A stretch of DNA of 31,445 nucleotides from a virus. Made by a program: the position numbers and the translations under genes. Position 1 is the first letter of the stretch. The number at the start of each line of letters is the position of its first letter. This document shows positions 7,940 through 16,417 of the stretch, piece by piece. The DNA lies in the IMG/VR virus record IMGVR_UViG_3300050821_000766, positions 1 through 31,445 of that record; one strand, 5' to 3'. The notes beneath the pieces are model-generated. The model was not told where the DNA came from, made no database searches, and saw only the letters and a list, made by a program, of their open reading frames with translations.

Positions 7940-9553
7940 ATGCCCAATATCACGCAGTTCACCAGCCCGATAGATAAACTCCAGCCGTCCGAGATTGGCC
8001 CGGAGGCGGTTGCGCGTGCGGCAGCGGTGCAGACACGTTCCGCCGTTCGCATGGGCGTACTTGGCGAACAGCTTGCACAGTCCAGGCGAGAGAGCGCACG
8101 GGCGCAGGCGGAAGGCATCCGCGCCATTGGCCACGGTCAAGAAGTTATCGGCCAAGGGCTAAATCAACTTCAGAAAACAGTCGAAGATTTCGAGGCTCAC
8201 CGCGAGATAGGGCTGTTTGGTTCTGCGTTGATGAAGACGCAGGAACAGCTTGACACCGATTGGAACCAGACGCGCGGCAAGGCGGACCCGAATATTCCGG
8301 TTGGCTCCGACTGGCGTGAAAAGAAGATGGTTCCCGCGCTCGACAAGCTTGTCGAAGATATGCGCAATCCCAAAGCGAGGGAGTTGGCACAGAACCAGGT
8401 AGATGCAGCCAAGCGCCACTACTTCGCCACGACGGAAGCCAACGACAAAGCTGCCGCTGGCGATGGTGCGCTGCGCAATCTTCAGACTGTCGTGGAAGGC
8501 GCAACCATTCGTTCGAGCAAAGACTTCTCGACGATGCAGTACAACAGCGACCTTATCAAAACGACGGGCGAGAATATTATCCAGACTGGCAACCTTGGCC
8601 CGAATGAAGCGCGTCTTGTCCGTGATCATATCGACAAATGGCAGCATGAGAACGTTGTCGCTGGTTGGAAGGGTGCTATCGACCGTAACCCTGGCGGTGC
8701 GCTGGCACAGCTACAGAAGGTTGGTGACAACTCTGGTATCTCTGCCAAGGATATTCAGACGTTGGAACACTACGGCAAGGAGGTACAGCGCGCTCACCGT
8801 TCTGATGCTCTTAACGCGCAGATGAGCGCGGATATTGCCACGCGCAAGCAGTCGGAAGCCCTACTCCAAAAGACGCTCAACGGCCTGACCAATCTTGACG
8901 ACCCGTCCATGTGGAACAAGCTGGGCCAAGGGGCGCTTACTCAGAAGGGGTTGACTTCGGAAGACCGCATTCGTCTGCTTAATCTTTCTCATTCGCGCGC
9001 CAAGGAACTTGAGGACACGGCAACGGGCAAGATTACTCGGCCGAACCCCATGGCGGAATTTGACCTTAACAAGCGCATCAACGATCCGACGAACCCTCTC
9101 ACCAAGAACGACATTGACGACGCGGTGCGCTCTCCCGACTTGAGCAAGCGTATTACGGCGGACCAAGGCATTAAGCTCTACCAGAAGCTGGACCAACTGA
9201 CCAAGGCTGACGCCAAGCCGGAAGACAAAGAGTGGCACGAAGCTAAGACGGCAACGGGCAATGAGCTTAAGGCCGCTGTAGCGGACATCATGCCTAGCGG
9301 TTCGGCAATTATGGCGAGCGCAGCTATTGCTCGGATGCAGCAGTATTTCGATGCGAAGCGACAGGAAGGCGTGCCAAAGGAAAAGCTTTTGGACCCGACT
9401 AGCCCTGACTGGTACATGAACGACCCTGGCTTGCGGAAGATCTTGAAGGACAAGAAAGCCTACGAGATGAAGACTATCCTGGAGAAGGGTGGGCCGTCCG
9501 CTCCCTCCAAACCAGTTGGACCGCTGCCTGATCCGTTTGCGGGCCTGAAGTAA
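7940..9553 (+). CDS. Internal virion protein, middle (gp15-like)
   Basis: The product is 537 aa, charged and almost entirely helical, with no signal peptide or membrane span. The first 110 residues are rich in Gln and Ala (LGEQLAQSRRESARAQAEGIRAIGHGQEVIGQGLNQLQKTVEDFEAHREIG). Long amphipathic helices with Lys/Asp/Gln run through to a Pro-rich C-terminus (GGPSAPSKPVGPLPDPFAGLK). No enzymatic motif is seen. Its size and its place between the 221-aa and 1143-aa genes match the middle internal core protein of short-tailed phages, which forms part of the trans-envelope channel during DNA ejection. The function is inferred from order and composition. Confidence 0.6.
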   Translation: MPNITQFTSPIDKLQPSEIGPEAVARAAAVQTRSAVRMGVLGEQLAQSRRESARAQAEGIRAIGHGQEVIGQGLNQLQKTVEDFEAHREIGLFGSALMKTQEQLDTDWNQTRGKADPNIPVGSDWREKKMVPALDKLVEDMRNPKARELAQNQVDAAKRHYFATTEANDKAAAGDGALRNLQTVVEGATIRSSKDFSTMQYNSDLIKTTGENIIQTGNLGPNEARLVRDHIDKWQHENVVAGWKGAIDRNPGGALAQLQKVGDNSGISAKDIQTLEHYGKEVQRAHRSDALNAQMSADIATRKQSEALLQKTLNGLTNLDDPSMWNKLGQGALTQKGLTSEDRIRLLNLSHSRAKELEDTATGKITRPNPMAEFDLNKRINDPTNPLTKNDIDDAVRSPDLSKRITADQGIKLYQKLDQLTKADAKPEDKEWHEAKTATGNELKAAVADIMPSGSAIMASAAIARMQQYFDAKRQEGVPKEKLLDPTSPDWYMNDPGLRKILKDKKAYEMKTILEKGGPSAPSKPVGPLPDPFAGLK

Positions 9554-12500
9554 TGGCCGACGATGACAAGACGGGTGGCCTGGACACAACGGACCAGTCT
9601 GCCACGACTGCGCCGACTGTTCCGCGTCTTGACGCGGAGGGCAAACCTGTTCCTAGTCTGCTAGATGTGGGCAAGCAGGTCTCGGGTGCACTTGTGCCTG
9701 GCGTGGGTCAGAGCCAGAGACTGGAAGATGCGGGCAAGTCCATCCTTGGCCTGTTCAATGACAAGACCGTCCCCGCTACTGACGAGGAAGCCGCCGCGCG
9801 TGTCGGAAACACCACACCACTGACTGGCCCGAACGCGGGGGAAGCTCGCAACTTCCTGACGAACACACGTATCAATGCGGGCTGGCCCAAGGATAAAGAG
9901 CTTCCGCCGTACATCACGGGCATGGCCAAGGCGAGGGCTCTTGGCCATACGTGGGACGACATTAACGAACATCTGGCAAACTGGCGCACTGAAGCGGAGA
10001 AACGTGGATACACGTCGGACCAGATTGCCACGACATTGTACGGCGCACCGATTGAGACAGACCACAAGCCTATCAGTTTTGATCACGTTCCTTCACCTGC
10101 GGAAGCTGGGGCAGATTTTCGTAATCTAGCGGATAGAATACAGAAGTGGGGCAACGACCCCATTCGCGATGTATTCGAGGGCATGAAGCTTCCTGTGCCA
10201 GGGCAGACCAATTCGGCGGGAGACATCCTCGCGCGCCAGGGTTGGGACGTTATCAACTTCGCCAAGTCGTTTGGCGCTGCACCACTGAACGGCTTGGCCG
10301 CCATAGCCGAGACATTCGATGGCAAGCCGCGTACCGCCTATGAATGGGAACAGCTTGGCTATGAGAGCGCGGGTTTCCTCATGCTGTTCGCAGCAGGGAA
10401 AGAAGGTAAGGCAGGAGACCTGAAGCCGCTTCCCAAGGTGGGAGACGTAGTGGATGCTGCCAGTGGCATAGAGGCGAAGCATGGCACTCCGTTGCCGGAA
10501 GCCCAGCGCGCCGTGGGCGAAGGCTTTGTCAATAAACCTGAAGGACCGTTTATCGACCCGGACAAGCTTCGCCAGATACAGGAAGAACGCTTCGACATCA
10601 TGGACGACCCCCGCCCTATCGAAGAACGGGTAAAGGAAGGAGAAGGCGCGAAGCATCCTGATCCGGTCAAGGCCATGGCAGCCGACATGGCAGCGGTCGA
10701 TAAGATTGTTGACACGTCAGACACTAGCCCCATCCCCAAGGTCCGCGAGATGACTTTTGAGGATTTGATGGGCGTTAAGAAAGGCGACGTACCGCCGGAG
10801 CCGCTTGTCAACATCACGCCGGAGACGTTATTCCGCAAAGACCCGGAGGTTGCCAGTGGTGTCTACAACGATCTCAAGCGATTGTTCACTCCAGGCTCAC
10901 TTGCTCCTGCGGAAGGTGAGGCTATCGCTGCGCAGGTTGCGCAGACGGCGGCAGAGAAAGAGCGCAGCGTTGGCCAAATCATCCGCTTTGGCCGCGCGAT
11001 AGGTGAATTGGCTTCTACGGCCAGGGTAAAGCTTATCGACGACATCGAGGTACGTAACCTTGATGAATACAAGGGAACGCCACTTGGACGCTTTGCAACT
11101 GAGATGCGCAAGCAGCTTGACTATTGGCATGGCGAAATAACGCGCCTTGGCGGCGAAGTGGGGTACGTCACCGATTACATCAAACATATGTATGCCAACC
11201 CGGAAGCGGCTGCGAAGTTCTTTTTGGAGGGGCGCAACCCTTTAGCAGGCAGCAAGGGGTTCACCAAGGAGCGCATCTTCGGCACCTACGCAGACGCGCG
11301 TGCGGCTGGCCTGAAGATGGCAACGGATAACCCGCTGCACCTGACCACCATCGCTATCCATCAAATGGCGCGGTATGTGACGGCGCTGCGCATCGTCAAG
11401 GACTTCCGAGAGAACAACTATCTGATTGACGTAGCGAACAAGACTGCCGCTCCCAAGGACTACACTCCCATCAGCGGTAAGCTGGGGGCCACAGACGGTG
11501 GTACGTTGTACGCTCCCAAGGATGTAGCAGGCTACATCAACAGCCTGACCGACCCTGGCCTAAGCAAGTACCCACTCTATCGTCTGTTGCGCAGCGCCAG
11601 CAATCTCCAGATACAGCTACAGCTTTCCATCAGCGGCTTTCACGGCATGTTCATTTTGAACGACGTGATGACTTCCGGCGTATCGCTCGGGGCGCAGCAA
11701 ATTAGCCGTGGCCTAATGAACAAGCCGACTGCTGCCACCCTGGCTGAAATCCCGCGCGGCTTCCTAACTGCTCTCAGCGCCATGACGGGCGTTACCGCTG
11801 TCAAAAGCTATGTGGCAGGTCGACAGGTGCTTAGTCATCTCCTGGAGGGCAAAGGCACGGGCGACGTGCCGATCATCACTGACGCCTATAAGGAGGGCGG
11901 TGGTCGCCTTGGCATGACCGAGGACTACCAAGGCACGGCCATGGGCAGTCTCATCAAAGCCTTTCAGGGTACCTTCTTCCCGTCTTCCGGTTACGCCACC
12001 CTTGGCCAAGAGATTGGCGACATGTTCCGCAATTCTCAGAACATGCGCGCATTCGGCAAGGAACTCCCTGCGTCCAACATTGCGAAGGCAGCGTTTCAGT
12101 TAATGGGCCGCTTTATCGAGACAGCAGCTTTCCCTATCATGGGCCATCTGGTGCCGACGATGAAAGCCGGTGTGTTCTCCATGGCCATGCGTGACTTCCT
12201 TCGTGTTGCACCAGAAGCCGGGCCGTTAGAGACACGCGCTTATGCCAACCTGCTGAACAAGTCCATGGACAACCGCATGGGCGAAATGGTGTACGATAAT
12301 CGGTTCTGGAACAAGACGGCCAAGGACTTGGCCCATATCAGCGTGCGTGCCCTTGGCTGGAACGCAGGCGACATTGCGGAACTACCGGGCGGCCTTCTGG
12401 ACATGGCTACGCTCAAGAACGCCAAGATTGGCGACATGAACCAGGTCACGCCACGCGCCTCCTATGTTGTGGGCTTCGTGACAACTACGGCCCTGACCGG

Positions 12501-12984
12501 AGCAGCCATTGGCTATATGACGGGCAACCCGCCTGAAGACCTTCTCGACTACATCTTTCCCAAGACGCCTTGGGGCCGTATTTCAATCCCCGGCTATGCC
12601 AAGGATGTCTACAACATGTACAACGACCCTGGCCGCACCGTAGCGGGCAAGGTCAACCCAATGTTTCCAATGCTGCACTCCATGTTCACCAATCGGGATT
12701 GGTACGGTGGCGTCATTGCGGACCCCAAGAATGAAGATGTGCTCACCAATATCAAGGACTACGCCAAGTGGTTCGGTGAGCAGTATATGCCAATCACGCT
12801 CAAACAACAGCTTCAGGCAACTCCCGAACAGGAAGACATTCCCCCTGCTATGCGTTGGCTTGGCGTAAATCCGGCTCCCTACCCCGCGCGTGAGCCGGAG
12901 AAGACAGAGAAGTATCAAAACAAGGACTATAAGGCCGCCGTGAAGAAGCGGGAGAAAATGCGTACCAAACAAAGCACTGAGTGA
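9553..12984 (+). CDS. Large internal virion protein (ejected)
   Basis: This 1143-aa protein is the largest in the window, and its ATG overlaps the previous TAA. The N-terminal 170 residues are polar and Pro-rich. A long helical region follows (PAEGEAIAAQVAQTAAEKERSVGQIIRFGRAIGELA...GYVTDYIKHMYANPEAAAKFF). A central part (LRSASNLQIQLQLSISGFHGMFILNDVMTSG) resembles the helical core of very large phage ejection proteins. A hydrophobic segment (SYVVGFVTTTALTGAAIGYMTG) lies near residue 980. I see no clear lytic transglycosylase Glu motif at the N-terminus such as T7 gp16 has. The C-terminus is very basic (KDYKAAVKKREKMRTKQSTE). The role is inferred from size and gene order. Confidence 0.65.
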   Translation: MADDDKTGGLDTTDQSATTAPTVPRLDAEGKPVPSLLDVGKQVSGALVPGVGQSQRLEDAGKSILGLFNDKTVPATDEEAAARVGNTTPLTGPNAGEARNFLTNTRINAGWPKDKELPPYITGMAKARALGHTWDDINEHLANWRTEAEKRGYTSDQIATTLYGAPIETDHKPISFDHVPSPAEAGADFRNLADRIQKWGNDPIRDVFEGMKLPVPGQTNSAGDILARQGWDVINFAKSFGAAPLNGLAAIAETFDGKPRTAYEWEQLGYESAGFLMLFAAGKEGKAGDLKPLPKVGDVVDAASGIEAKHGTPLPEAQRAVGEGFVNKPEGPFIDPDKLRQIQEERFDIMDDPRPIEERVKEGEGAKHPDPVKAMAADMAAVDKIVDTSDTSPIPKVREMTFEDLMGVKKGDVPPEPLVNITPETLFRKDPEVASGVYNDLKRLFTPGSLAPAEGEAIAAQVAQTAAEKERSVGQIIRFGRAIGELASTARVKLIDDIEVRNLDEYKGTPLGRFATEMRKQLDYWHGEITRLGGEVGYVTDYIKHMYANPEAAAKFFLEGRNPLAGSKGFTKERIFGTYADARAAGLKMATDNPLHLTTIAIHQMARYVTALRIVKDFRENNYLIDVANKTAAPKDYTPISGKLGATDGGTLYAPKDVAGYINSLTDPGLSKYPLYRLLRSASNLQIQLQLSISGFHGMFILNDVMTSGVSLGAQQISRGLMNKPTAATLAEIPRGFLTALSAMTGVTAVKSYVAGRQVLSHLLEGKGTGDVPIITDAYKEGGGRLGMTEDYQGTAMGSLIKAFQGTFFPSSGYATLGQEIGDMFRNSQNMRAFGKELPASNIAKAAFQLMGRFIETAAFPIMGHLVPTMKAGVFSMAMRDFLRVAPEAGPLETRAYANLLNKSMDNRMGEMVYDNRFWNKTAKDLAHISVRALGWNAGDIAELPGGLLDMATLKNAKIGDMNQVTPRASYVVGFVTTTALTGAAIGYMTGNPPEDLLDYIFPKTPWGRISIPGYAKDVYNMYNDPGRTVAGKVNPMFPMLHSMFTNRDWYGGVIADPKNEDVLTNIKDYAKWFGEQYMPITLKQQLQATPEQEDIPPAMRWLGVNPAPYPAREPEKTEKYQNKDYKAAVKKREKMRTKQSTE

Positions 12985-13034
12985 AATTGACACAATTGGC
13001 CTCCATCCCTAAACTCCCGCCAAAGGACATATCC

Positions 13035-13415
13035 ATGCGCAAACTCGGTATCGCTCTCCTGATGGTCTTCGGTCTGCTTGGGGCTCCTGTAGCCGTGGCG
13101 CAGATCAGCCAGCCTGGCCCCAACTCGGCGCAGCGTCTTGGCGCTACGTGGACCGTGGCGACTGTTGCCCTCAACGGCTCCAGCCAAACCCTACTGGCCG
13201 CTAGCGTCGGGGTCTGCAAAAGCATGATTGTCTACAATCCCAGCGCCAACGCTTCCATCTGGATTGACCTTTCAGGCGGTGTAGTTGCTTCCGAGACCGG
13301 CATTAAGGTAGCCGCTGGCACTTGGTACGCGGCGACGGGCTCCATGGGGCCATGCAGCACCGTGACGGTTATCGGCACGAACACCCAGAGCGTTTATGTG
13401 TGGAGTGCGTCGTGA
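13035..13415 (+). CDS. Small exported protein of the virion region (signal peptide)
   Basis: The product is 126 aa. The start at 13035 is chosen over an upstream GTG at 12981 because AAAGGA lies 7 bases upstream and the first residues then form a clean Sec signal peptide. This runs MRKLGIALLMVFGLLGAPVAVA with a cleavage site before QISQPG. The mature part is beta-rich (SSQTLLAASVGVCKSMIVYNPSANASIWIDLSGGVV). It is similar in pattern to small phage surface proteins that describe themselves only as structural. Two Cys (VGVCKSM and GPCSTV) could form a disulfide after export. It is the first of three consecutive genes with signal peptides. Confidence 0.65.
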   Translation: MRKLGIALLMVFGLLGAPVAVAQISQPGPNSAQRLGATWTVATVALNGSSQTLLAASVGVCKSMIVYNPSANASIWIDLSGGVVASETGIKVAAGTWYAATGSMGPCSTVTVIGTNTQSVYVWSAS

Positions 13416-13882
13416 AGAAACTTCTTGCTTTCCTACTCGTTCTCATCCCCGGCATTGCCTTGGCTCAGATTGGCGGTAGTATTTCCAGTGGCGGTACGGG
13501 TGGTTTGTCTGTTGCGCCACTTACTAACTCCATGGGTGGCAACCAGGCCCTCAATACTTCTACGTTCGCGGATGGCCCTTCAGTAGCACAAGGAACGGTT
13601 GGAACGTGGTGTGCCATGGGCACCGTGACCATGACGGATACAGCTTCCGTTAATCCGGTTCAATTGAAACTGTGGGATGGAACCACCGTCATTGCCTCCG
13701 GTGTGGTTGCTATTCCCGCTGCGAATGATCAGACGATGGTAGCCATGTCCGGCTGCATCACGAACCCAGCGGGTAATATACGCATCTCCGGTAAGTCCAG
13801 CACGACATCCACGTCTTCGTTCCTGTTCAATAATTCTGGACTTAGCAAAGACAGCACTATTACCGTTTTCAGGATACAGTAA
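13412..13882 (+). CDS. Exported protein of the virion region (signal peptide)
   Basis: The product is 156 aa from a GTG that overlaps the previous TGA (GTGA), with GGAG 6 bases upstream. The first in-frame start at 13322 would destroy the signal peptide, so it is not used. The leader is MKKLLAFLLVLIPGIALA, cut before QIGG. The mature chain is Gly/Ser/Thr-rich and beta-prone. It contains a TVTMTDTASVNPVQLKLWDGTTVIASG segment and two Cys (TWCAMG, MSGCIT), typical of a small jelly-roll or Ig-like phage structural domain. Function unknown; either a surface-displayed or a virion-associated protein. Confidence 0.6.
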   Translation: MKKLLAFLLVLIPGIALAQIGGSISSGGTGGLSVAPLTNSMGGNQALNTSTFADGPSVAQGTVGTWCAMGTVTMTDTASVNPVQLKLWDGTTVIASGVVAIPAANDQTMVAMSGCITNPAGNIRISGKSSTTSTSSFLFNNSGLSKDSTITVFRIQ

Positions 13883-14742
13883 TGAAACGGCTTTTCCTTG
13901 CCTGCCTTGTTATGCTGGCGGGATCAGTAGCCCATGCCCAAACGGTGCGAGAGCTTTACCCACTCACGGCCAATATGGACTATTACTTCAACTGTTCGAC
14001 GGGTAGCAACTTAAACTCTGGTGCGGCGTCATTTCCTTTTGCTGACCCGCTCTTCGCCTACAATTTCCTTCAACAGCACGTAGACTTGGCCGGATACACC
14101 GTCACGCTCCACGGCCAAGTTGGCTGCGGTGGCGTGGCTTGGACGTTCTCTGGCCCCCTTGTTGGCGCGAAGGGCGCTACCAGCTTCGTCATTGTCGGCA
14201 CTGGCCAGTCCATGCAGATTGGAGCACCCGCCAACGGATATGCCTTTCAGGTTCAGAACGACGCAGGGATTACCGTCCAGAACTTCTCTTGCACGGGTGG
14301 GACGGGCAGCGGCGGGTGCCTCCTGGCCAACGGGGGGACCATCATTGCGGGCGGTGTTGCCGCCAGCATGTGGTTCATCAATGACGCCAGCAACAGCTTG
14401 GCAGACGCAGCCGGACCGCGCTCTATCATCCAGATCATCGGGACGATTGGACTTACTTCTCAGGCTGGCAGTGCAAACACCGTCATAGTGTCGGAAGACC
14501 ATGCCCTGATTACCCTACCTAGCGCATGGGGTATTGGTACGGTCAACTGGACCCTTGGCTTTGCTGTGGCTGATCTTGGCGGTATGATTGACGGGACCGG
14601 CTTCAGCTTCTCAGGCGGCGGCACTGGCACACGTTATGTAGCCTCGTCCAACGCTATCATCTTCACGGGCGGCTCTGGTGGCGCTACCTTCTATCCTGGC
14701 AATGCGGGGGGCACTACAGCTACAGGCGGTTTCTACCAATGA
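13882..14742 (+). CDS. Exported beta-helix-like protein, possible tailspike or surface protein
   Basis: The product is 286 aa; its ATG overlaps the previous TAA (TAATG). It opens with a Sec signal peptide (MKRLFLACLVMLAGSVAHA, then QTVRE). The segment YYFNCSTGSNLNSGAASFPFADPLFAYNFLQQHVDLAGYTVTLHGQVG has the pattern seen at the start of parallel beta-helix domains in phage fibres and tailspikes. Gly/Ser-rich coils follow (QVQNDAGITVQNFSCTGGTGSGGCLLANGGTII). No pectate-lyase catalytic residues are evident. A beta-helix with a signal peptide is unusual for a virion fibre, which is normally cytoplasmic. It may modify the host surface or block receptors. Confidence 0.6.
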   Translation: MKRLFLACLVMLAGSVAHAQTVRELYPLTANMDYYFNCSTGSNLNSGAASFPFADPLFAYNFLQQHVDLAGYTVTLHGQVGCGGVAWTFSGPLVGAKGATSFVIVGTGQSMQIGAPANGYAFQVQNDAGITVQNFSCTGGTGSGGCLLANGGTIIAGGVAASMWFINDASNSLADAAGPRSIIQIIGTIGLTSQAGSANTVIVSEDHALITLPSAWGIGTVNWTLGFAVADLGGMIDGTGFSFSGGGTGTRYVASSNAIIFTGGSGGATFYPGNAGGTTATGGFYQ

Positions 14743-14996
14743 CCGAGCCAAAGATATCCAGTATAGTTACCATTCGAGAACTTGTCCTGTTGGGGGCAGT
14801 TGTCGTCGGCGGTGCCGTAGCGTGGGGGATGCTTGCATCCGATGTGAAAGCTCTTGCGGCCAGGATAGACCGGACCGATGCTCAGAACATACGGTTGGTG
14901 GACAAAGTCAGTGAAACGCGAGATATTGTTATCGAAGTGAGGGCATTGCTACAGCGACAGTTACCAACCGTACCCGGAGGACCCCATGGACCCTAA
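14739..14996 (+). CDS. Membrane protein with coiled coil, possible spanin or holin-like protein
   Basis: The product is 85 aa and starts in an ATGA overlap with the previous stop. One transmembrane helix (about 16-33, LVLLGAVVVGGAVAWGML) is followed by a heptad-rich helix (DVKALAARIDRTDAQNIRLVDKVSETRDIVIEVRALLQRQL) and a Pro/Gly tail. A single N-terminal membrane anchor plus a periplasmic coiled coil is the plan of inner-membrane spanins. It is also the plan of some class III holin-like proteins. It precedes a candidate muralytic gene and a holin-like gene, which supports a lysis role. No specific family is certain. Confidence 0.5.
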   Translation: MTEPKISSIVTIRELVLLGAVVVGGAVAWGMLASDVKALAARIDRTDAQNIRLVDKVSETRDIVIEVRALLQRQLPTVPGGPHGP

Positions 14997-15450
14997 GCAA
15001 CAGCGCGGCTATCTGAATAATAACCCCGGTAATCTGGACCGCTCCGAGCCCCCCTGGAACGGTGAGATAAGGGATGCGGACGACGCTAGGCTCACGCCGT
15101 TCCAGCATCATGAACTCGTGTACGGTCGCTTCTGCGTGTTTGCGGACAGCTTCCACGGTATCCGCGCCCTGGCCAAGAACCTGCTGGCGTACTTTGACAA
15201 GGATGGTCTCAAGAGCGTAACCCAGCTTATCGAACGCTGGGCACCTAACCAGGAGAACAACACTACAGCCTACATCAACAACGTATGCGCCATGATAAGG
15301 GTAACACCCAATGACAAGATCGACCTTCATAACCAGACGGTTCTCCAGGCCATGGCGTCTGCGATTGTTAGGGTTGAGTGTGGTGGTATGCCTTATACTG
15401 ATGCGGAAATGGCTGCTGGCGTAGCAGCCGCTTTGGAGTATCAAGCATGA
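14986..15450 (+). CDS. Possible endolysin or virion-associated muralytic protein
   Basis: The product is 154 aa and overlaps the previous gene by 11 bases. The pattern RGYLNNNPGNLD...PPWNGE...FADSFHGIRALAKNLLAYFDKDG...VTQLIERWAPNQENNTTAYINNV is a widespread phage family annotated either as a structural protein or as a lysozyme-like protein (NNNPGN + W.G + GIRA + RWAP..EN.T..YI). I cannot identify a catalytic Glu with certainty. It is soluble and has no export signal. The position next to a holin-like gene supports a lysis role, but a virion-associated role is equally compatible. Confidence 0.6.
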   Translation: MDPKQQRGYLNNNPGNLDRSEPPWNGEIRDADDARLTPFQHHELVYGRFCVFADSFHGIRALAKNLLAYFDKDGLKSVTQLIERWAPNQENNTTAYINNVCAMIRVTPNDKIDLHNQTVLQAMASAIVRVECGGMPYTDAEMAAGVAAALEYQA

Positions 15451-15644
15451 ACTTTCAGTACATCATCAGCTATGTGCTGGCCCGCCTCAGCGAAGCCAGT
15501 ACCTGGATTAATATCCTCCAGTTCCTCACCGCCGCTGGCATCTATCATTTCAGCGATAGCCAGGCGGGCACGATTGCCTCCCTTGGCGTGGCTATGACTG
15601 CCGCTGTCGGCATGGCCATGAAGGATAAGGGTGCCGACAAGTGA
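15447..15644 (+). CDS. Holin-like small membrane protein
   Basis: The product is 65 aa, starting in an ATGA overlap. One hydrophobic stretch covers about 21-33 (WINILQFLTAAGIYHF). A second covers about 41-57 (GTIASLGVAMTAAVGMAM), and a short charged tail follows (KDKGADK). The pattern RLSEASTWINILQFL...ASLGVAM is seen in small two-helix phage holins. Holins make the inner-membrane lesion that lets the muralytic enzyme reach the cell wall and so set lysis timing. The gene lies directly after the candidate muralytic gene and before the papain-like protease. Confidence 0.65.
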   Translation: MNFQYIISYVLARLSEASTWINILQFLTAAGIYHFSDSQAGTIASLGVAMTAAVGMAMKDKGADK

Positions 15645-16417
15645 GCCGTTACGGGTGCCTTCCCGATATCAAGGACCACAACGACCGGCCATTTACGATG
15701 ACGGCGTCACAGACGCAGACTTATGCGCTCCTATTGCCGCCTGTAATGGACCTGCGCCCTTGGTGTCCGCCTGTCATGAACCAGGTAAGCCTTGGCTCTT
15801 GCACCGCTCACGGGGTCACGGCTGCCTTGCGCTTCAATCTGATCAACAACGGCCAGCCGGACATTCCTCTGTCGCGCCTCCAACTGTATTATGATAGCCG
15901 CGCTTCTGAAGGCACGACGGCTTCTGACGCGGGTGCGCAGATCAGGAATGTCATTAAGACTGCGGCAGCCAAGGGCGTCGGCAAGGAAGAACTCTGGTCC
16001 TATGACTTGACGAAGTGGGCCGTTCCGCCTCCGCCTGAAGTTTACACGGACGCAGTGAACCACGAAGCAATCGAATATAGCCGCGTGGAAGTGTCAGCCC
16101 ATGGCCTGAAGTTGGCCCTGTTCACTGGCCGTCCTGTCGTTATCGGCATTACGGTCCACGCCAGCTTCGAGAGTGACCAAGTTGCGACAACTGGCGTCGT
16201 GCCGATGCCGGGGCCTGGCGAGAATGTTATAGCCGGGCACTGTATGCTGGTAGCTGGCTACGGCCAGATGCCGGGATACTTCACCGTGCTGAACTCGTGG
16301 GGCGAAGGCTGGGGCGACAAAGGCTATTGCTACATCCCCGAAGCGTATCTCGGTTCCGCCAAGTACGGTAGCGATTACTGGTCCATCTATTCCACCACAG
16401 GAGCCAACCCGCCATGA
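15641..16417 (+). CDS. Papain-like (C1A-type) cysteine protease
   Basis: The product is 258 aa from a GTG in a GTGA overlap with the holin-like gene. The catalytic layout of papain is complete. Gln48 and Cys54 lie in NQVSLGSCTAHG (Q-x5-C, as in papain Q19/C25), His200 lies in GHCMLVAGYG, and Asn218 lies in NSWGEGWGDKGY. No signal peptide or propeptide is visible, so the enzyme would start in the cytoplasm. Cys proteases of this clan are rare in phages. Its location in the lysis cassette, next to a holin and a lipoprotein, suggests that it acts on host or envelope proteins late in infection. Head maturation is less likely, because head proteases normally lie near the capsid genes. Confidence 0.8.
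   Translation: MSRYGCLPDIKDHNDRPFTMTASQTQTYALLLPPVMDLRPWCPPVMNQVSLGSCTAHGVTAALRFNLINNGQPDIPLSRLQLYYDSRASEGTTASDAGAQIRNVIKTAAAKGVGKEELWSYDLTKWAVPPPPEVYTDAVNHEAIEYSRVEVSAHGLKLALFTGRPVVIGITVHASFESDQVATTGVVPMPGPGENVIAGHCMLVAGYGQMPGYFTVLNSWGEGWGDKGYCYIPEAYLGSAKYGSDYWSIYSTTGANPP

Noticed and set aside
7406-8155. 249-aa reverse frame over the internal-protein genes
   Set aside because: Shadow of the plus-strand internal protein genes; no motif and no place in an operon.
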